A stretch of DNA of 64,000 nt from NCBI RefSeq assembly GCF_023509035.1, contig NZ_CP075583.1, positions 4,960,001-5,024,000 on the forward strand. Direction: 5' to 3'. This stretch comes from Janthinobacterium lividum (GTDB lineage Bacteria; Pseudomonadota; Gammaproteobacteria; Burkholderiales; Burkholderiaceae_D). The position numbers and the translations under genes are program-made. Each line of letters starts with the position of its first letter. Positions within the stretch are counted from its first letter, which is position 1. The notes under the pieces are model-generated. The model had not been told where the DNA came from, did no database searches, and was given only the letters and a program-made list of their open reading frames with translations. Below are positions 16,956 to 25,365 of the stretch, one piece after another.

Positions 16956-17301
16956 CCTGAGGGTTACTTACGCCCGCCAGCTGCGCCATGTGCGCGGGGA
17001 AATCCACGGCCGGTCCAGCCGCATTGACGGTCTCAAAATAATCATGCCAGCCGGTGGCGGCGATGCCGGCCAGCAAGGCGTCCAGTGCCGCCTCGTCCGG
17101 GAAGCGCCAGACGGCATAGAATTGCTGGGCAGCCGCATGCAGCTTGCCGCCGTCGATGGCGCCCATGGCCAGCGCTTCGGCGCCGCTGCCCGACAAAGCG
17201 GCCATGCCGGCGCCCACCTTATCGAAATACGCCTGGCGCGCAGCGCCGTCGAGGGCCAGCCAGGCGGGTTGGGGGCTGTACAGTTCTAGCAGGTAATGCA
17301 T
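16936..17301 (-). CDS. Conserved hypothetical protein (possibly DUF6616)
   Basis: 121 residues, cytosolic, starting MHYLLELYSPQPAWLAL. The composition and the pattern FDKVGAGMAALSGSGAEALA and QQFYAVWRFPDEAALDALL suggest a dimeric alpha/beta-barrel (ferredoxin-like) small protein of the kind grouped as DUF6616; this family name is from memory and tentative. Third gene of the marR operon, 24 bases after the HEAT-repeat gene, with AAGGAG before the ATG. Its final codons are part of the palindromic repeat at 16824-16955. Confidence 0.7.
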   Translation of the reverse strand: MHYLLELYSPQPAWLALDGAARQAYFDKVGAGMAALSGSGAEALAMGAIDGGKLHAAAQQFYAVWRFPDEAALDALLAGIAATGWHDYFETVNAAGPAVDFPAHMAQLAGVSNPQEIIVKL

Positions 17302-17325
17302 GCTTACTCCTTGGGTGAGGTCTCG

Positions 17326-18072
17326 TCAGGCCAGCGAGCGCTGGGCGCGCTTGCAGATGCGTCGCGTCGCGGCATTGTCACTTTCCTGCAGCCATTGCCC
17401 GCACAAGCTGCGCACCCAGTCCGGCTGGCTCTTGGCCGCATCGTTGAGCCAGTTGGCCACGGAATCCTGCACGTAGACGGCCGGGTCGGCGCGCAGGGGC
17501 AGCAACAGGGGCAAGGCCAGCTGCGGCTCTTCTTTTAGCTGTGCAATATGCGCGCACCACACGCCGCGCGGGCGCAGCGCTTCGCAAGCGAAGCGGCGCA
17601 GGCGCTCCGAAGAGTCCGCCGTCCATGGCGCCAGCAGCGCGATGGCGTCCTCGATACCGGCGGCCAGCCGGGGCCGCAGCGCCAGCCAGGCCCATTCGCG
17701 CACGCCGAAGTGCCCATCGTCGGCCAGCGGCCGCATGGCCGTAAGCTGTTGCGGCAAGGTCGATCCCGTCTGGGCAGCGATGGCAAAGCAGGCCCAGCCC
17801 CGCACCGTGTCGGATGGGTGCGCTTGCAGCACAGCCAGGTCGGCGTCGGCCTCCAGCAACAGCTGCGCCGCCAACGCCATGCGCCTGGTGATGCCAGCTG
17901 CGGCCTGCGCGCGCATCCGCTCCAGCCGGGCGACGCCGACAGCGGGCAAGGCCGCGGCCAGCAGTACGGCGAAATCGATGGCCAGCCCTTCCGTCAGGGT
18001 GGCGCTGGCCACACTCCCTGCGTTCAGCAGGGCCAGGCGCGCGGGAGTCACGTCAGCGACGCCACGGCTCAT
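17326..18072 (-). CDS. HEAT-like / DNA alkylation repeat family protein
   Basis: 248 residues made largely of paired helices in HEAT-like repeats, e.g. DTVRGWACFAIAAQTG, FGVREWAWLALRPRLAAG, SERLRRFACEALRPRG, and DPAVYVQDSVANWLNDAAK-SQPDWV. The last is typical of the AlkC/AlkD-type DNA alkylation repeat proteins, which hold a DNA glycosylase fold; whether this one excises alkylated bases is unknown. The ATG at 18072 overlaps the TGA of marR (ATGA), indicating translational coupling; upstream in-frame codons would run deep into marR. Confidence 0.78.
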   Translation of the reverse strand: MSRGVADVTPARLALLNAGSVASATLTEGLAIDFAVLLAAALPAVGVARLERMRAQAAAGITRRMALAAQLLLEADADLAVLQAHPSDTVRGWACFAIAAQTGSTLPQQLTAMRPLADDGHFGVREWAWLALRPRLAAGIEDAIALLAPWTADSSERLRRFACEALRPRGVWCAHIAQLKEEPQLALPLLLPLRADPAVYVQDSVANWLNDAAKSQPDWVRSLCGQWLQESDNAATRRICKRAQRSLA

Positions 18073-18581
18073 GCAGCACCTCGGTCCGTCTTGCGCCAGG
18101 CTTTTTCCAGCAACGTACTGCATACCTGCATTTCTTCCGGCGTGAAATCGGCGAACAGGCTGGCGATCCATTGCGCGTGCTCACCGACCAAGGTCGCGGC
18201 GGCCATGTTTCCCTTGGGGCTCAGGCGCACCAGCAACTTGCGCCGGTCGAACTGGTCCGCGTGGCGCGCCAGGAAACCATCGCGCTCCAGGCCGTCGAGC
18301 AAGCCCGTGATGGTGCCGCGCGTCACGCCGGCCCGCTCGGCCAATGCGTGGGGCGAGAGTCCCTCGGGCACATCGCGCAGCAGGGACAGCAAGACAAACT
18401 TGCCTTCCGACAAGCCATGCCGGCCCAAGCGCGTGGCGCAATCGCCATCGATGGCCGATGCCAGGCCCAGCACTTCGAAGCACAGGCGCAACCGCGCCGT
18501 GGAATGCGTCATGTCGAGACCGCTGGCGCGGCGCTGCACGTCGCCCAGCAAGGCCGTGTATTTTTGTTCGAGTTTTATCAT
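18069..18581 (-). CDS. MarR-family transcriptional regulator
   Basis: 170 residues. The winged helix is visible: GLSPHALAERAGVTRGTITG (recognition region), LLDGLERDGFLARHADQFDRR, then the wing KLLVRLSPKGN. The N- and C-terminal helices form the dimer interface. ATG at 18581 preferred over an in-frame TTG at 18590. The start codon overlaps one end of a 27-base palindrome (18581-18607), consistent with autorepression. It heads an operon with the HEAT-repeat and small hypothetical genes. Ligand unknown. Confidence 0.9.
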   Translation of the reverse strand: MIKLEQKYTALLGDVQRRASGLDMTHSTARLRLCFEVLGLASAIDGDCATRLGRHGLSEGKFVLLSLLRDVPEGLSPHALAERAGVTRGTITGLLDGLERDGFLARHADQFDRRKLLVRLSPKGNMAAATLVGEHAQWIASLFADFTPEEMQVCSTLLEKAWRKTDRGAA

Positions 18582-18607
18582 ATGGCGCAATATAATATGG
18601 CACCATA
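18581..18607. promoter_or_regulatory. 27-base palindromic MarR operator
   Basis: Reads TATGGCGCAATATAATATGG then CACCATA; its reverse complement matches at 23 of 27 positions (TATGG-GC-ATAT core on both arms). It contains a TATAAT-like -10 element and touches the start codon of marR. Binding by the regulator itself is inferred from position and symmetry. Confidence 0.65.
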
Positions 18608-18648
18608 CTAAATGTCAAATGAAAAACCTTGATGGTTTTCCTATCGAC

Positions 18649-19101
18649 TCAAAGGCGGGCGTTATCCCTCGCCCAGGCGATGATGGACTGCGTATCGATG
18701 GCGCCCGGCTGGCGCGCCACTTCCACGCCCTTGCGAAACAGGGCCAGGGTGGGAATGCTGCGGATATTGAAGCGGCTGCCCAGGTCCGGCGACGCTTCCG
18801 TATTCACCTTGACGACGCGAAACGCCGGCTCCAGTGTCTTGGCGGCCTGGACATAGAATGGCGCCATGCTGCGGCACGGGCCGCACCAGGGCGCCCAGAA
18901 ATCCACCAGCACGGGAATGTCGCTGCGCTCGATATGCTTGAGAAAACGGGCGCTGGCCAGGTCCACGGGCTGCCCCGTAAACAAGTCCTTCTGGCACTTG
19001 CCGCAAGTGGGCTGCTCAATCAAGCGCGCTGCCGGCAAGCGGTTGACGGCGTCGCAATGGGGGCACACGATGTGCAGGGAATCTGGGTTGGTCGAGGTCA
19101 T
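18649..19101 (-). CDS. trxC: Thioredoxin 2 (TrxC)
   Basis: 150-residue oxidoreductase. An N-terminal zinc finger (CPHC at about 13-16 and CGKC at about 33-36) precedes a thioredoxin domain with the active site FWAPWCGPCRSMAP and the cis-proline in RSIPTLALF. This two-part layout defines TrxC, which in E. coli is induced by OxyR under peroxide stress. Single gene; the 147-base gap to the divergent aldehyde dehydrogenase may hold both promoters. Confidence 0.95.
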   Translation of the reverse strand: MTSTNPDSLHIVCPHCDAVNRLPAARLIEQPTCGKCQKDLFTGQPVDLASARFLKHIERSDIPVLVDFWAPWCGPCRSMAPFYVQAAKTLEPAFRVVKVNTEASPDLGSRFNIRSIPTLALFRKGVEVARQPGAIDTQSIIAWARDNARL

Positions 19102-19248
19102 GGCATTCCTGGAAAGGGTGGCGTACAGTTGCCGGACATTTTACGGCGTATCGTGCAGCGCCGTCGGCACGCTGGCGGCGCATTTGCGAATAGTCCACTA
19201 TAGTGCGCTGGAACGGCACGCACATTGCCGAGTCCGCCAAGGAAAACA

Positions 19249-20691
19249 ATGCCTGATGTCGCAGAAAACATGGATTTGAACACCAAGCCGGCCCACGCGG
19301 AACTCGCTGCCGCCCTGGCCTTGCAGCGTGCCGCCTACCTGGCCCACCCCGTGCCGACCTTGGCCGAGCGCAGGCGCGACCTGCAAACCTTGCAGCGCTT
19401 CATTCGCGAGCACAAGCAAGCGCTGTGCGTGGCGATCAGCGCCGATTATGGCAACCGTTCCCATCACGAAACCTTGCTGGCGGAGATCTTTCCCGCCATC
19501 GATGGCATAGCCCATGTCCTGAAACAGTTGAAAAAATGGATGCGGCCGCAGCGCCGTGGCGTGGACTGGCGCACTTTCCCCGGTGCCCGCAACCGCGTGA
19601 TGCCGCAGCCGCTAGGTGTGGTGGGCGTCCTCGTGCCGTGGAATTTCCCCGTGAACCTGAGCCTGGTGCCCTTGACCTACATCTTCGCCGCCGGCAACCG
19701 CGCCATGGTCAAGATGAGCGAAAACTCGCGCCACCTGGCGCGGCTGCTGATCGACACCATGCCCGCCTACTTTCCGCCAGAGAAGTTGCAGTTTTTTGAC
19801 GAGACAGGCGGCGTGGGGATAGCGTTTTCACAGTTACCGTTCGACCATCTGCTGTTTACGGGTTCCGGCCAGACGGGCCGCGCCGTCATGGCGGCGGCCG
19901 CACGCAATCTGTGTCCCGTCACCCTGGAGCTGGGCGGCAAGGCGCCGGCCATCGTCTGCGCCGATTTTGATGTGCGCACCGCAGCCGAGCGCATCCTGTT
20001 CGTCAAGTACCTGAACGCGGGGCAAATCTGCACCAGCGTCGACCACGCCTGGCTGCCCGAGGCCAGCATCGCCGCCTTCGTCGCGCATGCGCGCCAGATC
20101 GTGCCAGCCCGTTATGCCGGACTCGATACGCCCGACTACACCTCCATCATCGACGAGGCTGCCTTTGAGCGCCTGCTGCAGGCGCTCGACGAGGCGCGGG
20201 ACCGGGGCGCGCAAGTGATTTCGCTGTTGCCAGGGCCGGCGTACGACCGGGCCACGCGCAAGATCGCGCAGCACATCGTGCTCGACGCGCCCGCAGACAG
20301 CCTGCTGCTGACGCGGGAAATCTTCGGCCCCATCCTGCCGCTGCGCGGCTATGCGGACCTTGAAACCGTGATCGACAGCATCAACGCGGGACCGCGACCG
20401 CTGGCCATCTATCCATTCAGCAATCAGGCAGGCACCGTGCAGCTGCTGATCGACCGGGTGATGTCGGGCGGCGTGTCCGTCAACGACGCCCTGTTCCATG
20501 TGGGCCAGCACGATTTGCCCTTCGGCGGCGTGGGCGAGTCCGGCATGGGCCACTACCACGGCGTCGAAGGTTTTCACACGTTCAGCAAGCTGCGGCCCGT
20601 GTTTTACCAGGCGCGCTTCAGCGCTTTGACACTGCTGCGGCCGCCGTATGGCAAGCTGGCCAGCCGCGTGCTGGCCTTCCTGACCCGCTGA
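19249..20691 (+). CDS. Coniferyl-aldehyde dehydrogenase (CalB type)
   Basis: NAD(P)-dependent aldehyde dehydrogenase, 480 residues. Motifs: PLGVVGVLVPWNFPVNL, LLFTGSGQTGRAVMAAAARN, catalytic glutamate in TLELGGKAPAIV, and catalytic cysteine in NAGQICTSVDHAWL. The FGGVGESGMGHYHGVEGFHTFS end and the short membrane-prone C-terminus are typical of the CalB/class 3 group, which oxidise coniferyl or medium-chain aldehydes. ATG at 19249 with AAGGA eight bases upstream is preferred over a TTG at 19225. The stop codon directly abuts the convergent lysE stop. Confidence 0.88.
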   Translation: MPDVAENMDLNTKPAHAELAAALALQRAAYLAHPVPTLAERRRDLQTLQRFIREHKQALCVAISADYGNRSHHETLLAEIFPAIDGIAHVLKQLKKWMRPQRRGVDWRTFPGARNRVMPQPLGVVGVLVPWNFPVNLSLVPLTYIFAAGNRAMVKMSENSRHLARLLIDTMPAYFPPEKLQFFDETGGVGIAFSQLPFDHLLFTGSGQTGRAVMAAAARNLCPVTLELGGKAPAIVCADFDVRTAAERILFVKYLNAGQICTSVDHAWLPEASIAAFVAHARQIVPARYAGLDTPDYTSIIDEAAFERLLQALDEARDRGAQVISLLPGPAYDRATRKIAQHIVLDAPADSLLLTREIFGPILPLRGYADLETVIDSINAGPRPLAIYPFSNQAGTVQLLIDRVMSGGVSVNDALFHVGQHDLPFGGVGESGMGHYHGVEGFHTFSKLRPVFYQARFSALTLLRPPYGKLASRVLAFLTR

Positions 20692-21297
20692 TTACAGGAA
20701 CAGCGAGGCGGCGATGGCCCACATGACGAGGGCGATGATGCCGTCGAGCACGCGCCAAGCCATGGGCTTGGCAAACACGGGCGCCAGGTAGCGGGCGCCA
20801 AAGCCCAGCAGGAAGAACCACAGGGCCGAAGCCATGATGGCGCCGCCGGCAAAGTAGAAGCGTCCCACGCCTTCATGCTGGCCGCCGATCGAACCGAGCA
20901 AGATGACCGTGTCGAGGAAGGCCTGCGGGTTCAGCAGGCTGAACGCCAGTGCCGCGCCGATCACGGCCCAGTAACCTTCGGGCGCCTTGGCGGCCGACAC
21001 CGTCAGGGCCGTTGGACGCCAGGCCGACTTGGCGGCACGCAAGCCGTACGCGATCAGGAAGGTAGCGCCGCCGGCCTTGGCCCACAGCAGGAAATCAGGA
21101 TTGTCGGCAATGAACGTGCCCATGCCAGCCACGCCAGCCGTGATCAGGATGGCATCGCACAGCAAGCACACCAGGATACAGGTGAGCACGTAATGGCGCT
21201 TCAAGCCCTGCTTGAGCAAGAATGCGTTTTGCGTGCCGATGGCCACGATCAGGCTCGCTCCGAGCCCCATGCCTTTCAAGAAAATTGCGCTGTCCAT
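20692..21297 (-). CDS. argO: LysE/ArgO-family basic amino acid exporter
   Basis: 201-residue inner-membrane exporter with about six membrane segments. The family motif at the start, GLGASLIVAIGTQNAFLLKQG, and FSLLNPQAFLDTVILLGSIG (in place of the ArgO TWLNPHVYLDT) are clear. It exports arginine and/or lysine to avoid toxic build-up. The divergent neighbour is an ArgP-type LysR regulator, the known activator of argO/lysE in E. coli and Corynebacterium (LysG). Confidence 0.9.
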   Translation of the reverse strand: MDSAIFLKGMGLGASLIVAIGTQNAFLLKQGLKRHYVLTCILVCLLCDAILITAGVAGMGTFIADNPDFLLWAKAGGATFLIAYGLRAAKSAWRPTALTVSAAKAPEGYWAVIGAALAFSLLNPQAFLDTVILLGSIGGQHEGVGRFYFAGGAIMASALWFFLLGFGARYLAPVFAKPMAWRVLDGIIALVMWAIAASLFL

Positions 21298-21343
21298 ATT
21301 CCATCCTTTCTATTGCTTTCCATCACGCGCACGGCCGCCCACG

Positions 21344-21416
21344 CTCTGCCGGCAACGGCAAAGTCATCAGAGGTAGGTGGAGGGTGTAGCGGAACCAGGA
21401 GGACCGCGCGGCAGAG
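21344..21416 (-). promoter_or_regulatory. Possible structured 5' leader of the exporter gene
   Basis: Perfect eight-base arms (CTCTGCCG at 21344-21351 and CGGCAGAG at 21409-21416) enclose about 57 bases of the long region before argO. The position allows a leader RNA structure or a regulator site. I could not match it to any known riboswitch. Weak evidence. Confidence 0.3.
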
Positions 21417-21501
21417 TGGAGTTGTTACCCTATTTCAACAGTGTAAAGAAAAAGTAAATATAAGTATAATGAATGATTCTAACTATATATAAGAGAAACT
21501 T

Positions 21502-22392
21502 ATGCGCGTCGTCGATTACCGTGGATTGGCCGCCCTCGACGCCGTGATCGGCCTGGGCAGCTTTGAAAAGGCCGCGCAGGCGCTGGCGATCAGCCAGCCG
21601 GCCGTATCGCAGCGCATCCGCACCCTGGAAAACCTGGAAGGCACCTTGCTCATTATCCGCAGCCATCCGCCCCTGCCCACGGAAGCGGGCCAGCGCCTGA
21701 TTGCCCACTACCGGCAAGTCAAGCTGCTCGAAGCGGCGCTCGACGCCCAGCCGGGACCCACCACGCAATTGCCGGCGCTGGCCATTGCCGTCAATGCCGA
21801 CAGCGCCGCCACCTGGATCCCGGAAGCGCTGGGGCCGCTGCTGTCGCCGCCGTCGTGCCTGCTCGATATCCGCCTCGACGACCAGGACCACACCCTGAGC
21901 CAGCTGCGCGAAGGGCGCGTGTTTGCCTGCGTCACCAGCGCCAACGACCTGGTGGCCGGCACCACAGCTACGCCGCTGGGCGGCATGCGCTACCTGTGCG
22001 TGGCCTCGCCCGCGTTCGCGCAACAATGGTTTCCCCATGGTTTTACGGTGGAAGCCGTCAGCCAGGCGCCCGCCATCACCTTTGGCAGCAAGGATGCGCT
22101 GCACGAGCGCTATCTGCAGCATCGGCTCGGCTACACGGGCCGTTATCCGCACCATGTGCTCGGTTCAGCGCGCGACTTCGTGCGCTTCATTGAAGCGGGC
22201 TATGCTTATGGAATGGTGCCCCTGCTGCAGGCGGAAATGGCGCTGGCCGCAGGCCGGCTCGTCGACGTAGCGGCAGGTCAGGCGCTCGACGTACCCCTGA
22301 CCTGGCATGCCTGGGATATCCAGACGCCCCTCACGCGCACCTTGTCGGATGCCGTCATTGCCACGGCGCGCAAATGGCTGTTGCAGGGTTAA
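21502..22392 (+). CDS. argP: ArgP/LysG-type LysR transcriptional regulator
   Basis: 296 residues. N-terminal helix-turn-helix DAVIGLGSFEKAAQALAISQ followed by PAVSQRIRTLENLEG; the short, Val-Asp-Tyr start (MRVVDYRGLAALDAVI) is typical of ArgP. The C-terminal effector domain contains LAIAVNADSAATWIPEAL, the ArgP hallmark NADS stretch. It is divergent from the LysE/ArgO exporter, which it should activate when lysine or arginine is high. Between them the sequence is AT-rich (21430-21500), fitting a LysR activator site. Confidence 0.92.
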   Translation: MRVVDYRGLAALDAVIGLGSFEKAAQALAISQPAVSQRIRTLENLEGTLLIIRSHPPLPTEAGQRLIAHYRQVKLLEAALDAQPGPTTQLPALAIAVNADSAATWIPEALGPLLSPPSCLLDIRLDDQDHTLSQLREGRVFACVTSANDLVAGTTATPLGGMRYLCVASPAFAQQWFPHGFTVEAVSQAPAITFGSKDALHERYLQHRLGYTGRYPHHVLGSARDFVRFIEAGYAYGMVPLLQAEMALAAGRLVDVAAGQALDVPLTWHAWDIQTPLTRTLSDAVIATARKWLLQG

Positions 22393-22498
22393 AATAAAAC
22401 ATGAAACAGTTACCTACGCCAGCTTGCAAATTCCCCATGTGCCCCCCGCCCTGCCTGGCTTACACTGCAAGCATCATCGTTCAAAATCAGGAGCCAGC

Positions 22499-23497
22499 AT
22501 GACGATCCTGCGCACCACCATGCTCGGTTTGCTGGCTGCCATCCCGCTGGCTGCCGGCCTGGCCGCCTGCTCGCCCTTGATGGCCATCAATGCCCTGTCG
22601 TCAGGCAGTGCCTCGCAAGTGACGCGCGGCCTGGCCTACGGCCCGCTGCCACGGCAGAAACTCGACGTCTACGCCCCCAAGACCCGCACGGGACCCGTGC
22701 CCGTGGTGGTGTTCTTTTATGGCGGCAACTGGACAACGGGCGAGCGCGCCGACTATGCCTTCGTTGGCCACGCGCTCGCTGCGCGCGGCTACCTGGCCGT
22801 GATCGCCGACTACCGGCTGTATCCGGACGTGCACTACCCCGAGATCTTGCAAGATACGGCCCGCGCCGTGGCCTGGGCCGCGATGGAGTCCAGCCGCCAT
22901 GGCGGCGACCCCGCACGTTTGTTCGTCCTGGGCCATAGCGCCGGCGCCTACAATGCGGCGATGGTGGCGCTCGACGCCAGCTTGCTGGCGCGCCACGGCA
23001 TGCGCCCGCACGACTTGCGGGGCTGGATAGGCCTGGCAGGCCCCTACGATTTCTTGCCCATCGAAAACACCACCACCCGGCCCGTTTTCTTTTACCCGGA
23101 CACGCCCGCCTCTTCGCAGCCCATCCATCACGTGACGGCCGAAGCCCCGCCCGCCCTGCTGATCGCCCCCCTGCCCGGACAGGACAAGCTGGTCAATCCG
23201 CAACGCAACACGGGTGGCCTGGCCAAGGCCTTGCGCGCGCTGCACCGGCCAGTAACGGAAATCTATTTCGACCATGTGGGCCACGCCACCCTGGTCGCCA
23301 CGCTGGCCGCGCCCTTGCACAAGCTGGCACCCACCTTGGACGCCATCAGCGCTTTCATCGATGCCAACAGCGGAACGGCTGATGCGATCTTGTCCGAGAC
23401 AGCCGTGCCGGCAAGCATAGCCTTGCCAACTCGCTCACCTGGCGCCGCCACGCCGGCCCCTGAGCTGCACGCAGACGACAAAACGCCCACCCCCTGA
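22499..23497 (+). CDS. Alpha/beta-hydrolase lipoprotein (BD-FAE/esterase type)
   Basis: 332 residues. Leader with lipobox LAAC (Cys24) indicates an outer-membrane or periplasmic lipoprotein. The hydrolase domain has the oxyanion stretch VVVFFYGGNWTTGERADY, nucleophile elbow LGHSAGAYNA (Ser147), a late aspartate near GQDKLVNPQRNTGGL, and histidine in YFDHVGHATLVA. This resembles kynurenine-formamidase/BD-FAE esterases. The last 50 residues are a Pro/Ala/Thr-rich tail. ATG at 22499 follows GGAGCC. Substrate unknown. Confidence 0.85.
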   Translation: MTILRTTMLGLLAAIPLAAGLAACSPLMAINALSSGSASQVTRGLAYGPLPRQKLDVYAPKTRTGPVPVVVFFYGGNWTTGERADYAFVGHALAARGYLAVIADYRLYPDVHYPEILQDTARAVAWAAMESSRHGGDPARLFVLGHSAGAYNAAMVALDASLLARHGMRPHDLRGWIGLAGPYDFLPIENTTTRPVFFYPDTPASSQPIHHVTAEAPPALLIAPLPGQDKLVNPQRNTGGLAKALRALHRPVTEIYFDHVGHATLVATLAAPLHKLAPTLDAISAFIDANSGTADAILSETAVPASIALPTRSPGAATPAPELHADDKTPTP

Positions 23498-23601
23498 AGA
23501 GCGGGCGCTCTGCCCGGACGAATACACGATGCTGCGTGCCGGCTAGCCGCATCTCAAGGCTCGGCCCTCGCGATGCAGCTCAGCCGCAAGCAGCCTCGTG
23601 C

Positions 23602-24240
23602 TTACTCTTTACGGCTGGCGCTGCTGCTTTTGCTTTGTGCGGAGCCCGCTTGCGATGCGCTGCCGCTGGCCGAGCTTTCGCTGCCGGCCGACTGCTGGCT
23701 GCCCTGGTGGCTGGCGCTTTGCACGCTTTGGCCCTCACGGCTTTGCGCGCCGCGCTGCTGGTCGCGGTTGCTGCCGTTTTGATGGTTGGCCTGGAATGGT
23801 TCGGCGATGCGCTGCATGGCTTCCTGCTGCTTACGCACGTTTTTCTGCGTTTCTTCCGAAGCCGTGCGGGCCACTTCTTCAGCCAGAGCCTTGGCAGTAC
23901 GGCTCGTTTCATTCACATGCTGCTCTGCCACATTGGCCAGTTCGACTTGCACATCGGCAGCCAGGCGCGACACCTGTTGCTGGTACTTGCGCAATTGCTC
24001 GGCGGCTGGCTGGCCCGAGGCAGCAGCCACCTGGAACACATCTTCAGCGCGCTCGAGCGTCAGCAGGTTCTGGCTGGTAATCGTGCTTTCTTCCAGCAAG
24101 CCTTGCGCCAACTGCATGTTCAGGTCACTAAATTGCTGCACCGACTGGAACAGCGACTTCGACAGACCATTGAAAAAAGCCAGTTGCGCTTCCAGGTGGT
24201 TTTTGACGGCGGGGGTAACACTACGGGAATATGGATACAT
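23602..24240 (-). CDS. Phasin-family protein
   Basis: 212 residues. The first ~130 residues form the amphipathic helical phasin domain (AVKNHLEAQLAFFNGLSKSL, then FQSVQQFSDLNMQLAQGLLE), which coats polyhydroxyalkanoate granules. The rest is a Gln/Ser-rich low-complexity tail (SAGSESSASGSASQAGSAQS). Such tails are common in phasin paralogues. ATG at 24240 with GAGGAAC upstream is preferred. An FNR/Anr-like box lies about 180 bases upstream, suggesting oxygen-linked control. No PHA synthase gene is in the window. Confidence 0.88.
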   Translation of the reverse strand: MYPYSRSVTPAVKNHLEAQLAFFNGLSKSLFQSVQQFSDLNMQLAQGLLEESTITSQNLLTLERAEDVFQVAAASGQPAAEQLRKYQQQVSRLAADVQVELANVAEQHVNETSRTAKALAEEVARTASEETQKNVRKQQEAMQRIAEPFQANHQNGSNRDQQRGAQSREGQSVQSASHQGSQQSAGSESSASGSASQAGSAQSKSSSASRKE

Positions 24241-24415
24241 GGAGTTCCTCACTAAATAGCGGTTGGTGGACACAAACAGATGGCGACACCACCGGCTGTC
24301 GAAAGCTTAGGCAGACAAGCGGCTTACGCCATGAAACGCGAAAAAACATATCCAATTGGTGGAGAGATGCTTTGCAACGCGAGTCTTAAGGCTACGTGAG
24401 CACCGCAAGTGAGGG

Positions 24416-24429
24416 ATGATCTGGATCAA
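24416..24429 (-). promoter_or_regulatory. Candidate FNR/Anr box upstream of phasin gene
   Basis: Read on the minus strand: TTGAT CCAG ATCAT, nine of ten consensus positions of TTGAT-N4-ATCAA. It is about 176 bases upstream of the phasin start. The surrounding 24241-24519 stretch holds no gene. Inference from motif match only. Confidence 0.4.
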
Positions 24430-24519
24430 AGGTACGCTAGGCCGCGCAGAAAGTTTTTACTGGACGGCTTGCCCTTGGCAAACGTCAGTGAGGGGTAGGA
24501 AAATCGGTGCCAGGCACGC

Positions 24520-24855
24520 TCAACAAGCGGCGCCCGTGCAAGGCACGACGGGCTTGTAGCCATGGCTGCGCAGCGAGGCTTCCAGCCAACGGTTGCCATA
24601 CCAGCCACGCGCCAGCAGGTAACTGAGTTCCGCAGCGCCCATCAGCAGCATCATCGGGCCGATGCGCAGTTCGGAGGCCAGGTGGCTGCCGAACCACAAG
24701 CATGCGTCCATTGCCAGCATGAGCAGCAACAGCCACCAGCGGCGCTTGGCGACGGCCCAGAACGAGCCCAGAAACAGGGCTGGCCAGGAGAAACCCGCTT
24801 TGACGTAGGCATAGCGGCCGGCATCGTCGGCAAACAGGGTGGCGCTATGCTTCAT
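24520..24855 (-). CDS. DUF2628 membrane protein
   Basis: 111 residues. FSWPALFLGSFWAVAKRRWW and the following hydrophobic segment LLLMLAMDACLWFG are the DUF2628 signature (a small membrane protein often near transport genes). A second hydrophobic stretch is GPMMLLMGAAELSYLLARGW. The Cys-containing tail (VPCTGAAC) is unusual. Downstream of the VOC gene by 27 bases, same strand. Function unknown. Confidence 0.75.
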   Translation of the reverse strand: MKHSATLFADDAGRYAYVKAGFSWPALFLGSFWAVAKRRWWLLLLMLAMDACLWFGSHLASELRIGPMMLLMGAAELSYLLARGWYGNRWLEASLRSHGYKPVVPCTGAAC

Positions 24856-24882
24856 GCTGCTCTCTTCAGGAAATGCCCGGCG

Positions 24883-25254
24883 TCAAGGCTCGGGATGGTG
24901 GCAGACGGCTTCGACATTGTGACCATCCGGCCCCAGCACGAAAGCGCCATAGTAATTCGGGTGATACAGGGCGCGGATGCCTGGCGCACCATTATCCTTG
25001 CCGCCTGCTGCCAGCGCGGCCTTGTAAAACGCATCCACCTGGGCACGGTTATCCGCCGCGAATGCGAGATGCATGCCGGCATGCGGCGCGCCGCCCACGC
25101 CGAACCAGAAATCGGGCTTGCCATCCTTGCCCAGACCGACCCAACCCTGCTCTTCCATCACTACCGATACGCCCAGGGGCGCCAGGGCGGCCGAAAAGAA
25201 GGCCTTGCTGGCCTGTGCATCGCTGACATTCAAACCGATGTGATCAAGAATCAT
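24883..25254 (-). CDS. VOC-family (glyoxalase-like) protein
   Basis: 123 residues with the paired beta-alpha-beta-beta-beta units of the vicinal oxygen chelate fold. MILDHIGLNVSDAQASKAFF starts the first unit with a metal-ligand histidine (DHIG); FAADNRAQVDAFYKAALAAG and YYGAFVLGPDGHNVEAVCH mark the second, ending in the typical ligand glutamate. Probably a small-molecule lyase, dioxygenase or resistance-type protein; substrate unknown. Confidence 0.85.
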   Translation of the reverse strand: MILDHIGLNVSDAQASKAFFSAALAPLGVSVVMEEQGWVGLGKDGKPDFWFGVGGAPHAGMHLAFAADNRAQVDAFYKAALAAGGKDNGAPGIRALYHPNYYGAFVLGPDGHNVEAVCHHPEP

Positions 25255-25365
25255 GATGGCGCTCCCTGGAGATAGTGGAATGGAAGTACAGTATGCCCTA
25301 ACATTGCCTTTTAAGCAACCGCAACTACGAATCCGGCTGCTCCAGGGAGATCGCCATGCGCCTGC

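Noticed and set aside
21344..21416. Lysine (L-box) riboswitch before the LysE-type gene
   Set aside because: The conserved lysine-riboswitch core could not be recognised, and such riboswitches are uncommon in betaproteobacteria; kept only as an undefined possible leader.
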